Positions 28,990 through 40,415 of a DNA stretch of 64,000 nt are shown in pieces (position 1 is the first letter of the stretch; each line of letters begins with the position of its first letter). The notes under the pieces are model-generated. The model was not told the DNA's origin, searched no databases, and saw nothing but the letters and a program-made list of their open reading frames with translations. This stretch comes from Sinorhizobium fredii NGR234 (GTDB lineage: Bacteria; Pseudomonadota; Alphaproteobacteria; Rhizobiales; Rhizobiaceae). Both the position numbers and the translations under genes were made by a program. The stretch lies in assembly GCF_000018545.1 (NCBI RefSeq), contig NC_012587.1, positions 3,252,001 to 3,316,000 of the forward strand, in the 5' to 3' direction.

Positions 28990-29000
28990 GCGCCGTAGTG

Positions 29001-30407
29001 TCACATGTGGATCGGCTTGAAGAAGGTCGCGAGCGCCGCTTCCTTCACCGCTTCCGACATGGTCGGGTGTGCATGGCAGGTGCGGCCGAGGTCTTCCGAC
29101 GATCCGCCGAACTCCATCAGCACGGTAATCTCGTGGATCATCTCGCCGGCACCGAAGCCGATGATGTGGCCGCCGAGCACCCGGTCGGTCTCCTTGTCGG
29201 CGAGGATCTTCACGAAACCGTCGGTCTGCAGCATGGCGCGGGCGCGGCCATTGGCGGTGAAGGGGAACTTGCCGACCTTGTAGGCGACGCCGGCGGCCTT
29301 CAGTTCCTCCTCGGTCTTGCCGACGGAGGCGACCTCCGGCTGGGTGTAGACGACGCCCGGAATGACGTCGTAGTTCACGTGGCCCGCCTGTCCGGCGATG
29401 ATCTCTGCGACGGCGACGCCTTCGTCCTCCGCCTTGTGGGCGAGCATCGGCCCGCGCACCACGTCGCCGATCGCGTAGACACCGGCGATGCTCGTCTGGA
29501 AATGGTGGTCGATCTCGACCCGGCCGCGCGAGTCGAGGACGACGCCGGCCTTCGCAAGGCCCATATTGTCCGTGCAGGGCTTGCGGCCCGTCGCGACCAG
29601 CACCACCTCCGCCTCGAGGGTGCTCGCATCGCCGCCCTTGACCGGTTCGAAGGTCACTTTTGCGCCACCGGCGGACTTCACGACGCCGGTCACCTTAGCG
29701 CCGAGCTTGAAGTCGATGCCCTGCTTCGCCAGCATCCGCTGGAGTTGCTTGGCGACTTCGCCGTCCATGCCGCCGAGGATCGTGTCGAGGAACTCGACGA
29801 CAGTCACCTTGGCGCCGAGGCGCGCCCAGACCGAGCCGAGCTCGAGGCCGATGACGCCGCCGCCGACGACGACCATGCTGGCCGGGACCTTCTCCAGCTC
29901 GAGAGCGCCGGTGGACGAGATGATGACCTTTTCGTCGAATTCGACCTCGACGCCGGGAATGCCTGCAACGTCCGAGCCGGTGGCGATGACGATGTTCTTG
30001 GCTTCGAGGACCTGCTCCTCGCCCTTGTCGTTGGTGACGGAGACCTTGCCCTGGCCGAGCACCTTGCCGATGCCCTGGAAGCCGTCGATCTTGTTCTTCT
30101 TGAAGAGGAAGGCGACGCCGTCGACATTCGCCTTAACGGTGGCGTCCTTGTGGGCGAGCATCTTCTGAAGGTTGAGCTTCGGGCTTGCGACCTCGACGCC
30201 GAGCGCATCGAGCCCGTGCGCGGCGTGGTGGAACATCTCGGAAGCATGCAGCAGCGCCTTGGAGGGAATGCAGCCGACATTGAGGCAGGTGCCGCCATAG
30301 GTGCTGCGCTTTTCGATCACGGCGACCTTCATGCCCAGCTGCGCCGCCTTGATGGCGCAGACATAGCCGCCGGGACCGCTGCCGATAACGATGAGATCAT
30401 AAGCCAT
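29001..30407 (-). CDS. lpdA: Dihydrolipoyl dehydrogenase (E3)
   Basis: This 468-residue flavoprotein has an N-terminal FAD-binding [15 protein letters not shown] and redox disulfide [13 protein letters not shown]. An NAD-binding [13 protein letters not shown] and the C-terminal His-Glu pair in [13 protein letters not shown] are present. It reoxidises lipoamide in 2-oxoglutarate dehydrogenase. It is the distal gene of the mdh-sucCDAB cluster, separated from sucB by three unrelated genes on the same strand, and is the likely E3 for SucA/SucB. Confidence 0.95.
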   Translation of the reverse strand: MAYDLIVIGSGPGGYVCAIKAAQLGMKVAVIEKRSTYGGTCLNVGCIPSKALLHASEMFHHAAHGLDALGVEVASPKLNLQKMLAHKDATVKANVDGVAFLFKKNKIDGFQGIGKVLGQGKVSVTNDKGEEQVLEAKNIVIATGSDVAGIPGVEVEFDEKVIISSTGALELEKVPASMVVVGGGVIGLELGSVWARLGAKVTVVEFLDTILGGMDGEVAKQLQRMLAKQGIDFKLGAKVTGVVKSAGGAKVTFEPVKGGDASTLEAEVVLVATGRKPCTDNMGLAKAGVVLDSRGRVEIDHHFQTSIAGVYAIGDVVRGPMLAHKAEDEGVAVAEIIAGQAGHVNYDVIPGVVYTQPEVASVGKTEEELKAAGVAYKVGKFPFTANGRARAMLQTDGFVKILADKETDRVLGGHIIGFGAGEMIHEITVLMEFGGSSEDLGRTCHAHPTMSEAVKEAALATFFKPIHM

Positions 30408-30448
30408 TTGATATTCCTTCTGGGAGGGTAGTCATCTTGAAAGGGCGG

Positions 30449-31201
30449 TCATCGCCCGCCGCTGACGTTGAGAATGGCTCCCGTCACATAAGTCGCCTTA
30501 TCCGACAGGAGATAGAGAATGGCGTCGGCCACTTCGCCGGCCGTGCCGGGACGCTGCATCGGGATCGACGGCGCCATGTCGCGGGCGCGATCCGGCAGGC
30601 CGCCGGACGCATGAATATCCGTATCGATGATGCCCGGGCGGACCGCATTCACACGGATGCCTTCGGCGGCAACCTCACGCGCGAGTCCGACGGTGAAGCT
30701 GTCGATCGCGCCTTTGGCAGCCGCGTAGTCGACATATTGACCCGGCGCGCCCAGCACGGCCGCGACGGAGGAAAGGTTGACGATCGAACCGCCCTGCCCG
30801 CCGTAACGGGTCGACATCCGGAGTACGGCTTCCGCCGCGCAGCGGATGGCGCCGGTCACGTTGACGCGAAACATCCGCTCCAGCCGCTCGGACGAAATCG
30901 CATCGACGCGCTGCGGCGGGCCGACGATGCCGGCATTATTGACCAGCCCGTCGAGCCGCCCGAAGGCGGCATCGACCGCCGCAAAGATCGCCTTTACCCC
31001 CTCGTCGGAGCCGACATCGCCTTGAATGGCGACCGCCGAGCCGCCGGACTCGGTGATTTGATGGACGACGTCCTCGGCGGCTTGCCGCTGCGAGGCATAG
31101 TTGACCGCCACCCGCCACCCCTTCGACGCCGCGGCGAGACATACGGCGGCGCCGATACCGCGGCTGCCGCCGGTGACGAGAAGGACCGGGCCGCCACTCA
31201 T
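30449..31201 (-). CDS. SDR-family oxidoreductase
   Basis: This short-chain dehydrogenase of about 250 residues has the cofactor motif TGGSRGIGAAV and NNAGIVG. The catalytic Ser is in IVNLSSVAAVLG and the YxxxK is in YAAAKGAID; the C-terminus GAILNVSGGR is typical. The start was set at 31201, where ATGA overlaps the stop of the preceding exported-protein gene; an ATG three codons upstream is possible. The fold resembles 3-oxoacyl-ACP reductases and glucose dehydrogenases; the substrate is unknown. Confidence 0.82.
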   Translation of the reverse strand: MSGGPVLLVTGGSRGIGAAVCLAAASKGWRVAVNYASQRQAAEDVVHQITESGGSAVAIQGDVGSDEGVKAIFAAVDAAFGRLDGLVNNAGIVGPPQRVDAISSERLERMFRVNVTGAIRCAAEAVLRMSTRYGGQGGSIVNLSSVAAVLGAPGQYVDYAAAKGAIDSFTVGLAREVAAEGIRVNAVRPGIIDTDIHASGGLPDRARDMAPSIPMQRPGTAGEVADAILYLLSDKATYVTGAILNVSGGR

Positions 31202-31701
31202 GCGGCGCATCCCTTGAAGTGGAAGACGTCGGAACTGTCGGCCGTCGCCTTGCCCTTGCCCCAGGCGCTCGACTGGCGCAGCGACGGGCCGAAATCCGGC
31301 AGCACTATCTGCCGGGCGGCCGGTGCATCCTCAGCCTGAAGCAATCCGATCGTGCCGGCGTCGTCGACGGCGTAGATCGGGCCCTGCCAGACGGTGCAGG
31401 CCGCCAGGTCGGCGCCCGTCACGTCGCCCGTCGGGCAATTGTTCATGACGATACCGTTCGGGCGTTCCGGCTCGCCCGAGGGCAAGACGACGCCGTCAAG
31501 CGACAGCCCGGTGCCGACAATGCCGATCTTGAAATGATTGCTGGTCACCGCCGCTTCCGAACCGACCGGCTCGAAACGCAGCTCATAACCGCCGGCCGGG
31601 TCGGCATAGATCGCCCGGGCCTGCTTGCATTCCTCGGCAAGCACCGGGAGTGCGGCCAGCGCCAGCGCGGCGGAAGCGAGGATGGCTGGCCGGCCGAGCA
31701 T
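31198..31701 (-). CDS. Exported hypothetical protein
   Basis: This 167-residue protein has a cleavable signal peptide (LASAALALAALPVLAEE) and then a small, beta-rich-looking domain. It contains cysteines at ECKQARA, MNNCPTGD, AACTVW and FKGCAA, an even number suggesting two disulfides in the periplasm. It is coupled by ATGA overlap to the SDR gene and starts 2 nt after the LysE-type gene's stop. Function unknown. Confidence 0.65.
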   Translation of the reverse strand: MLGRPAILASAALALAALPVLAEECKQARAIYADPAGGYELRFEPVGSEAAVTSNHFKIGIVGTGLSLDGVVLPSGEPERPNGIVMNNCPTGDVTGADLAACTVWQGPIYAVDDAGTIGLLQAEDAPAARQIVLPDFGPSLRQSSAWGKGKATADSSDVFHFKGCAA

Positions 31702-31702
31702 C

Positions 31703-32344
31703 TCAGGCAGCCTTCTCGGTCGCGAGCTTCAGGCCGAGGCCAATGAACACCATGCCGCTTGCCCGGTCGATCCACTTGCTCGCCCGTGTGAAGGCGGCCC
31801 GCATCCGCGGCGTCGTCATGAACAGGCTGACGCCGACGAACCAGGTAATGAGAGCGCTCGCCATGACAAGGCCGTAGCCGAACTTCACGACCATAGGCGT
31901 GTGCGCGCCGACGACCGTCGAGAAGATCGACAGAAAGAAGAACACCGCCTTCGGGTTGAGCGCATTGGCGGCAAAGCCGAGGCCGAATGCCTTCAGTGCC
32001 GACTGGCCGCTGCGCGCCCCGGCATCCGAGCCCGGCTCGACGGCAATCTCCGTCTGTCCGGCCCTCAGCGCCTTGAGGCCGATATAGATCAGGTAAGCGA
32101 CGCCGCACCATTTGACGATGTTGAAGAGATAGATCGACTGCGAAATGATCAGTCCCAGGCCGAGAACGGTGTAGCTGACATGGAACATCAGCGACGCGCC
32201 GATGCCGAAGGAGGTGATGATCGCCGCGCGCCGGCCATGCACCAGCGACTGCCGCATCACCATGGCGAGGTCGGCCCCCGGCGAGACGATGGCGAAGGAA
32301 AAGATCGCCATCAGCGATGCAAGTTCGATCAGGTAAGCGCTCAT
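31703..32344 (-). CDS. LysE/RhtB-family amino-acid exporter
   Basis: This protein of about 213 residues has six predicted membrane helices. It shows the family-typical SPGADLAMVMRQSLVHGRRA near the N-terminus and LNPKAVFFFLSIF in the middle. The start was placed at 32344 (MSAYLIELASL), which begins at the first helix; the frame is open 19 codons further upstream. Likely role: export of an amino acid or homoserine lactone-like metabolite; substrate unknown. It sits directly behind sucB. Confidence 0.82.
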   Translation of the reverse strand: MSAYLIELASLMAIFSFAIVSPGADLAMVMRQSLVHGRRAAIITSFGIGASLMFHVSYTVLGLGLIISQSIYLFNIVKWCGVAYLIYIGLKALRAGQTEIAVEPGSDAGARSGQSALKAFGLGFAANALNPKAVFFFLSIFSTVVGAHTPMVVKFGYGLVMASALITWFVGVSLFMTTPRMRAAFTRASKWIDRASGMVFIGLGLKLATEKAA

Positions 32345-32508
32345 GGTTGCCACCGGTGCGTTGAAGATCAAGACGGAGCCGAAAGACCTGAATGCCCGCA
32401 TAGCGTGCTTTGCAGCACCCTAGCTTCCGGCTCCATCGCTGTCGAGCGGGCCGTGTCGGCGGCTCAGCGCGGCGAGAAAGAAACGGGGGCTCACGCCCCC
32501 GTCCTGTC

Positions 32509-33750
32509 CTAGAGGTCGAGCACCAGACGTTCCGGGTCTTCGAGGCTTTCCTTGACGCGCACCAGGAAGGTCACGGCTTCCTTGCCGTCGACGATGCGGT
32601 GATCGTAGGAGAGCGCCAGATACATCATCGGACGGATGACGACCTGGCCGCCGATCGCGACCGGACGGTCCTGGATCTTGTGCATGCCGAGGATGCCCGA
32701 CTGCGGCGCATTGAGGATCGGCGAGGACATCAGCGAACCGTAGACGCCGCCATTGGAGATGGTGAAGGTGCCACCCTGCATGTCGGCCATCGACAGCGCG
32801 CCGTCGCGCGCCGCCTTGCCGAGACGGCCGATGTCCTTCTCGATCTCGGCGATCGACATCTGGTCGGCGTCCCGCACGATCGGAACGACAAGACCCTTGT
32901 CGGTGCCGACGGCGACGCCGATATGGCAGTAGTTCTTGTAGATGATGTCGGAGCCGTCGATCTCGGCGTTGACAGCCGGCAACTCCTTCAGCGCGTGCGT
33001 GACGGCCTTGGTGAAGAAGCCCATGAAGCCGAGCTTCACGCCGTGCTTCTTCTCGAAGATGTCCTTGTACTTGTTGCGCAGGCTCATGACGGCGCTCATG
33101 TCCACCTCGTTGTAGGTGGTGAGCATCGCCGCGGTGTTCTGGGCGTCCTTGAGGCGCCGGGCAATCGTCTGGCGCAGGCGGGTCATCTTGACGCGCTCTT
33201 CGCGGACAGCGTCCTCGGCCGTCGCCGGGGCGCGCGCCTGGACCTTGGCCGGTTCGGCGGCTGCAGGCGCCGAGATCCCCTTGGCGACGGCGGCGAGCAC
33301 GTCACCCTTCAGCACCTGGCCGCGCTTGCCCGAGCCGTCGACCTGGTCGGCCGAGAGGTTGTTTTCGGCAAGCAGCTTGGCGGCGGCCGGGGCCGGCGGC
33401 ATCGAGGACTGAGCCTGGGGCGTGCCAACGGCGGCCGGCTGGGCAGCCGGAGCGGCAGCAGCGGGCTCGGGCTTCTTCTCGGCCGCAGCCGGAGCGGCTG
33501 CGGCGGCACCGGCGCCTTCGGCGATCTGGCCGAGCAGCGCGCCGAGGCCGACGGTCTCGCCCGCCTGCGCGACGATTTCGCTGAGCGTACCGGCGGCCGG
33601 CGCCGGCACTTCGATCGTCACCTTGTCGGTCTCGAGCTCGAGAAGCGGCTCGTCGGCCTTGATCGCATCGCCGACCTTCTTGAACCAGGTCCCGACGGTC
33701 GCTTCGCTGACGGACTCGCCGAGGGTAGGAACGCGGATTTCAGTTGCCAT
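32509..33750 (-). CDS. sucB: 2-oxoglutarate dehydrogenase E2, dihydrolipoyl succinyltransferase
   Basis: This 413-residue protein has one N-terminal lipoyl domain (Lys in [13 protein letters not shown]). An Ala/Pro-rich linker, a peripheral subunit-binding domain ([21 protein letters not shown]) and a C-terminal catalytic domain ending [16 protein letters not shown] with the active His follow. It transfers succinyl groups to CoA. It lies directly downstream of sucA. The linker composition is typical for E2 proteins and not a repeat artefact. Confidence 0.96.
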   Translation of the reverse strand: MATEIRVPTLGESVSEATVGTWFKKVGDAIKADEPLLELETDKVTIEVPAPAAGTLSEIVAQAGETVGLGALLGQIAEGAGAAAAAPAAAEKKPEPAAAAPAAQPAAVGTPQAQSSMPPAPAAAKLLAENNLSADQVDGSGKRGQVLKGDVLAAVAKGISAPAAAEPAKVQARAPATAEDAVREERVKMTRLRQTIARRLKDAQNTAAMLTTYNEVDMSAVMSLRNKYKDIFEKKHGVKLGFMGFFTKAVTHALKELPAVNAEIDGSDIIYKNYCHIGVAVGTDKGLVVPIVRDADQMSIAEIEKDIGRLGKAARDGALSMADMQGGTFTISNGGVYGSLMSSPILNAPQSGILGMHKIQDRPVAIGGQVVIRPMMYLALSYDHRIVDGKEAVTFLVRVKESLEDPERLVLDL

Positions 33751-33811
33751 GATTTAAGTTCCGTTGATCAGATAGCTGTTTCTGTCGATTGGCAGGCGGC
33801 GAGGGGCTCGA

Positions 33812-36808
33812 TCAGCCCCCCAGCGCGTCCTCGAGGAAGGCGTTGAGCTGCGCCATGTGCTTGGACATCAGCCCCGTTGCCGGCGAAGCGGCGGCCGGAC
33901 GGCCGGTGTAGCGCACCCGCTGATACTTGGCGTCGATATGGGCGAGGACCCATTCGAGATAGGGGTCGATGAACGACCATGCGCCCATGTTCTTCGGCTC
34001 TTCCTGGCACCAGACCATCTCCGCATGGCGGAAGCGGCTGAGCTCGTTGATGAGCGCCTTGGCCGGGAACGGATAGAGCTGCTCGACGCGCAGCAGATAG
34101 ATGTCGTCGATGCCGCGCTTCTCGCGCTCTTCGAGAAGGTCGTAATAGACCTTGCCCGTGCACAGCACGACGCGACGGATCTTCGAATCCTTCTGCAGCT
34201 TGATCGGGCCGTCCTTGATGACTTCCGCATCGTCCCACAACAGGCGGTGGAAGGAGCTCTCGCCGGCCATCTCGGAAAGGCTGGAGATCGCCCGCTTGTG
34301 GCGCAGCAGCGACTTCGGCGTCATCAGGATCAGCGGCTTGCGGAAGTCGCGCTTCACCTGGCGGCGCAGGATGTGGAAGTAGTTCGCCGGCGTCGTGACG
34401 TTGGCGACCTGCATGTTGTCTTCCGCGCAAAGCTGCAAGAAGCGCTCGAGGCGGGCCGAGGAATGCTCCGGTCCCTGGCCCTCATAGCCGTGCGGCAGCA
34501 GGCAGACGAGGCCCGACATGCGCAGCCACTTGCGTTCGCCCGACGAGATGAACTGGTCGAAGACCACCTGGGCGCCGTTGGCAAAGTCGCCGAACTGGGC
34601 TTCCCAGAGCGTCAGCGCATTCGGGCGAGCCAGCGAGTAGCCGTATTCGAAGCCGAGCACCGCCTCTTCCGAGAGCATCGAATTGATGACCTCGTAGCGC
34701 GCCTGGGTCGGCGACAGATTGGCGAGCGGGATGTAGCGCTCCTCGCTCTGCTGGTCGTAGAGGACCGAGTGGCGCTGCGAGAACGTGCCGCGCTCGCAAT
34801 CCTGGCCCGACAGGCGGATCTTCGTGCCCTCGGTGACGAGGGTCCCGAAGGCGAGCGCTTCCGCCATCGCCCAGTCGATCCCCTCGCCGGTCTGGATCAT
34901 GTTGGCGCGGTTTTCCATGAAGCGCTGGATGGTGCGATGCGCGCTGAAACCGCTCGGGATTTCAGAGAGCTTGCGGCCGATTTCCTTGAGCTGCTTCATC
35001 GGCACGGAAGTCCGGCCACGGCGCTGCTCGTCCTGATTGTCGGCGGTGCGCAGGCCCGACCATACACCGTCGAGCCAGTCAGCCTTGTTCGGCTTGTAGG
35101 ACTGGCCGGCCTCGAATTCCTGCTCGAGATGGGCGCGCCAGTCGGCTTTCATCTTCTCCACATCGCCCTCGTTCATCAGACCTTCTGCGACGAGGCGTTG
35201 CGAATAGACCTGCACGACGGTCTTGTGGGCGCGGATGGCCTTGTACATCTTCGGCTGCGTGAACGCCGGTTCGTCGCCCTCGTTGTGACCGAAGCGGCGG
35301 TAGCAGAACATGTCTACGACGACCGGCTTGTGGAACTTCATCCGGAACTCGGTCGCGACCTTGGCCGCATAGACGACGGCTTCCGGGTCATCGCCGTTCA
35401 CGTGGAAGATCGGCGCTTCGATCATCTTCGCCACGTCCGAAGGATAGGGCGAGGACCGGGAGAAGGCCGGGTTCGTGGTAAAGCCGATCTGGTTGTTGAT
35501 GATGAAATGCACGGTACCGGCAACGCGGTGGCCACGCAGACCGGAGAGACCGAGGATTTCCGAGATGACGCCCTGGCCGGCGAAGGCCGCGTCGCCGTGC
35601 AGCAGAAGCGGCATGACCTTGACGCGTTCGCGCAGCGGAATGATGTCGCCCTCGAACACGGTCGCCATCTGGTCCTGCTTGGCCCGCGCCTTGCCCATGA
35701 CGACCGGGTTGACGATCTCGAGATGCGAGGGGTTCGCCGTCAGCGACAGGTGCACCTTGTTGCCGTCGAATTCGCGGTCGGAGGAGGCGCCGAGGTGGTA
35801 CTTGACGTCGCCCGAGCCTTCCACGTCGTCCGGCGCATAGGAGCCGCCCTTGAACTCGTGGAAGATGGCGCGGTGCGGCTTGGCCATGACCTGGGAGAGC
35901 ACGTTGAGACGGCCGCGATGGGCCATGCCGAGAACGATCTCCTTGAGGCCGAGCTGGCCGCCGCGCTTGATGAGCTGCTCGAGCGCCGGAATGAGCGACT
36001 CGCCGCCGTCGAGGCCAAAGCGCTTGGTGCCCTTGTACTTGACGTCGATGAACTGCTCGAAGCCTTCCGCCTCGATCAGCTTCTGCAGGATTGCCCGCTT
36101 GCCCTCGGGGGTGAATTCGACGCCCTTGTCCGGTCCCTCGATCCGCTCCTGGATCCAGGCCTTCTCCTCCGGATTGGACATGTGCATGAATTCGACGCCC
36201 ATCGTCGAGCAATAGGTCCGCTCGAGGATCTCGACCATCTCGCGCACGGTGCCGTATTGGAGCCCGAGCACGTTGTCGAGGAAGATCCTGCGGTCGTAAT
36301 CCTTCTCTTCGAAGCCGTAGGTCTTCGGGGAAAGCTCGTCATAGTCCTCGACCGGATCGGCAAGGCCGAGCGGGTCGAGCTTGGCATGCAGGTGGCCGCG
36401 CATGCGATAGGCGCGGATCATCATGATGGCGCGGACGGAATCGCGCGTCGACTGATGAACCTCGGCCTCGCTGACCGGAACGCCGGTCGCGGCGGCCGCT
36501 TCCTCGGCCTTCGCCTTGACCTTCTTCTCGACGATCTTTTCGACCGTGCCCCAGTCTCCATCGAGCGCGGAGACGAGTTCGCCATTGGCGGCGATCGGCC
36601 AGTTCTTCTTCTTCCAGGAGGCCCCCTTGGCCGCCTTCACCACATCTTCGGGCCTGTCGGCAAGCGCCTTGAAGAAGGACTGCCATTCGGCCGAAACGGA
36701 CGACGCATCCGCTTCATAGCGCGCATAGAGCTGCTCGATATAGGCGGCGTTGGCGCCGTCCAGAAACGAAGTGAGCTGGAATTGCTCGTTGGCCTCTTGC
36801 CTTGTCAT
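33812..36808 (-). CDS. sucA: 2-oxoglutarate dehydrogenase E1
   Basis: This 998-residue thiamine-diphosphate enzyme begins with TSFLDGANAAYIEQLYARYE, the E1o-specific N-terminus. It carries GMAHRGRLNVL, HGDAAFAGQG for cofactor binding and the C-terminal LYPFPAKAL...EEPKNMGAW. It decarboxylates 2-oxoglutarate in the TCA cycle. The length is slightly above that of E. coli SucA. A 234-nt gap with a strong hairpin separates it from sucD. Confidence 0.97.
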   Translation of the reverse strand: MTRQEANEQFQLTSFLDGANAAYIEQLYARYEADASSVSAEWQSFFKALADRPEDVVKAAKGASWKKKNWPIAANGELVSALDGDWGTVEKIVEKKVKAKAEEAAAATGVPVSEAEVHQSTRDSVRAIMMIRAYRMRGHLHAKLDPLGLADPVEDYDELSPKTYGFEEKDYDRRIFLDNVLGLQYGTVREMVEILERTYCSTMGVEFMHMSNPEEKAWIQERIEGPDKGVEFTPEGKRAILQKLIEAEGFEQFIDVKYKGTKRFGLDGGESLIPALEQLIKRGGQLGLKEIVLGMAHRGRLNVLSQVMAKPHRAIFHEFKGGSYAPDDVEGSGDVKYHLGASSDREFDGNKVHLSLTANPSHLEIVNPVVMGKARAKQDQMATVFEGDIIPLRERVKVMPLLLHGDAAFAGQGVISEILGLSGLRGHRVAGTVHFIINNQIGFTTNPAFSRSSPYPSDVAKMIEAPIFHVNGDDPEAVVYAAKVATEFRMKFHKPVVVDMFCYRRFGHNEGDEPAFTQPKMYKAIRAHKTVVQVYSQRLVAEGLMNEGDVEKMKADWRAHLEQEFEAGQSYKPNKADWLDGVWSGLRTADNQDEQRRGRTSVPMKQLKEIGRKLSEIPSGFSAHRTIQRFMENRANMIQTGEGIDWAMAEALAFGTLVTEGTKIRLSGQDCERGTFSQRHSVLYDQQSEERYIPLANLSPTQARYEVINSMLSEEAVLGFEYGYSLARPNALTLWEAQFGDFANGAQVVFDQFISSGERKWLRMSGLVCLLPHGYEGQGPEHSSARLERFLQLCAEDNMQVANVTTPANYFHILRRQVKRDFRKPLILMTPKSLLRHKRAISSLSEMAGESSFHRLLWDDAEVIKDGPIKLQKDSKIRRVVLCTGKVYYDLLEEREKRGIDDIYLLRVEQLYPFPAKALINELSRFRHAEMVWCQEEPKNMGAWSFIDPYLEWVLAHIDAKYQRVRYTGRPAAASPATGLMSKHMAQLNAFLEDALGG

Positions 36809-37000
36809 GGTCTCTCGCGGACTCGGGTCCGCCTCCTGACTTTACGTTGGATGCCGGGTATCCCGGTCGTTCATGTTCGTTCGGCGCGCCGGCGCCTGCT
36901 GTTCCTACGGCACCGCGCAGCGAAAGGACGCGCCGGGGTCGCCGTGGCACCAAGTTGCCGCGCGTCCTGATCTTCAATCAGGAAACTCGCGGCAGGCAGG

Positions 37001-37031
37001 TTGTCCGGGCCGGATCGGCCGGCCCGGACAA
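37001..37031 (-). promoter_or_regulatory. Strong hairpin between sucD and sucA
   Basis: A perfect 12-bp inverted repeat (37001-37012 with 37020-37031; TTGTCCGGGCCG and CGGCCCGGACAA) lies 11 nt after the sucD stop, with no T-run. It could be a partial terminator or an mRNA-processing/stability element in the operon. The rest of the gap (36809-37000) shows a smaller TCCTGAT/ATCAGGA hairpin and no gene. Confidence 0.55.
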
Positions 37032-37042
37032 ATGGTTTGAGA

Positions 37043-37945
37043 TCAGCCCTTGAGGACTTCGACCAGCGTCTTGCCGAGACGAGCCGGCGACGGCGACACG
37101 CGGATGCCTGCCTGCTCCATCGCAGCGATCTTGGATTCCGCATCGCCCTTGCCGCCGGAAACGACGGCGCCGGCGTGACCCATGGTGCGGCCCTTCGGCG
37201 CCGTACGGCCCGCGATGAAGCCGGCCATCGGCTTCTTGCGGCCCTTCTTGGCCTCGTCGATGAGGAACTGCGCCGCATCCTCTTCGGCCGAGCCGCCGAT
37301 TTCGCCGATCATGATGATCGAGGTCGTGGCCTCGTCCGCCAGGAACATCTCCAGCACGTCGATGAACTCGGTGCCCTTGACCGGGTCGCCGCCGATGCCG
37401 ACGGCCGTCGTCTGGCCGAGGCCTTCGTTGGAGGTCTGGAACACGGCTTCATAGGTTAGCGTGCCGGAGCGCGAGACGATGCCGACCGAACCCTTGCGGA
37501 AGATCGAGCCCGGCATGATGCCGATCTTGCATTCTTCCGGCGTCAGGATACCGGGGCAGTTCGGGCCGAGCAGGCGCGACTTGGAACGGTCGAGACGAGC
37601 CTTGACGCGCACCATGTCGGCAACCGGGATGCCTTCGGTAATGCAGGTGATGAACGGGATTTCCGCATCGATCGCCTCGATGATCGCGTCCGCGGCGCCT
37701 GCCGGCGGAACGTAGATCACCGATGCGTCCGCGCCGGTCTTTTCACGGCCTTCGGCGACCGACGCGAAGATCGGCAGGGTTTCGCCCTTGGAGCCTGTCC
37801 AGCTTTCGCCGCCCTTCTTCGGGTGAATGCCGCCGACCATCTGCGTGCCATAATAGGCAAGCGCCTGTTCGGTATGGAAGGTGCCGGTCTTGCCGGTCAG
37901 GCCCTGAACGAGGACCTTGGTGTTTTTGTTGACGAGAATCGACAT
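37043..37945 (-). CDS. sucD: Succinyl-CoA ligase alpha subunit
   Basis: This 300-residue subunit has a CoA-binding N-terminal Rossmann domain ([24 protein letters not shown]) and the phosphohistidine loop in [14 protein letters not shown]. The length is normal. It lies 17 nt downstream of sucC on the minus strand. With SucC it converts succinyl-CoA to succinate with substrate-level phosphorylation. Confidence 0.97.
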   Translation of the reverse strand: MSILVNKNTKVLVQGLTGKTGTFHTEQALAYYGTQMVGGIHPKKGGESWTGSKGETLPIFASVAEGREKTGADASVIYVPPAGAADAIIEAIDAEIPFITCITEGIPVADMVRVKARLDRSKSRLLGPNCPGILTPEECKIGIMPGSIFRKGSVGIVSRSGTLTYEAVFQTSNEGLGQTTAVGIGGDPVKGTEFIDVLEMFLADEATTSIIMIGEIGGSAEEDAAQFLIDEAKKGRKKPMAGFIAGRTAPKGRTMGHAGAVVSGGKGDAESKIAAMEQAGIRVSPSPARLGKTLVEVLKG

Positions 37946-37962
37946 GAGGTCTGGTCCTTCGG

Positions 37963-39156
<1,194 letters not shown>

Positions 39157-39170
39157 GGTGTTTTTCCTGT

Positions 39171-39258
39171 CTGGAGCATTCTGCAGACAGGTGAAACACC
39201 TGCCGTCGCACAAATGCGGCAAAAACAAAGAGGTCGAGCGGATGCCAGCATCCGCTCA
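39171..39258. repeat. Dispersed palindromic repeat, family B, copy 2
   Basis: It contains CAGGTGAAACACCTG, GTCGCACAAATGCGGCAAAA and GCATCCGCTC, aligned to 12172-12270 along most of its length. It fills the mdh-sucC gap inside an operon, so it would be present in the mRNA as a structured spacer. Confidence 0.7.
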
Positions 39259-39269
39259 ACGGGACGCGA

Positions 39270-40307
<1,038 letters not shown>

Positions 40308-40376
40308 TTAAACGGCAAATGGTAAAATATCAATCCATACTTTTCGACAGAGCAAATTCAATCGGTTAGATCATAA

Positions 40377-40400
40377 AATTCTTACGTAAAGGTAAGAATT
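40377..40400. promoter_or_regulatory. AT-rich perfect inverted repeat between zapE and mdh
   Basis: AATTCTTAC GTAAAG GTAAGAATT has a 9-bp perfect stem, 16 nt after the zapE stop and about 140 nt upstream of mdh. On the minus strand it runs into TTTTATG, so it may be a weak terminator for zapE or an operator for mdh. Confidence 0.45.
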
Positions 40401-40415
40401 GTCGTCATTGTCACG

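Noticed and set aside
33857..36970. Very long open frame antisense to sucA, and similar long antisense frames opposite the atp genes and lpdA
   Set aside because: These are codon-bias artefacts of GC-rich genes. Their translations are Arg/Asp/Val/His-rich without domains, while the opposite strand encodes clear enzymes.
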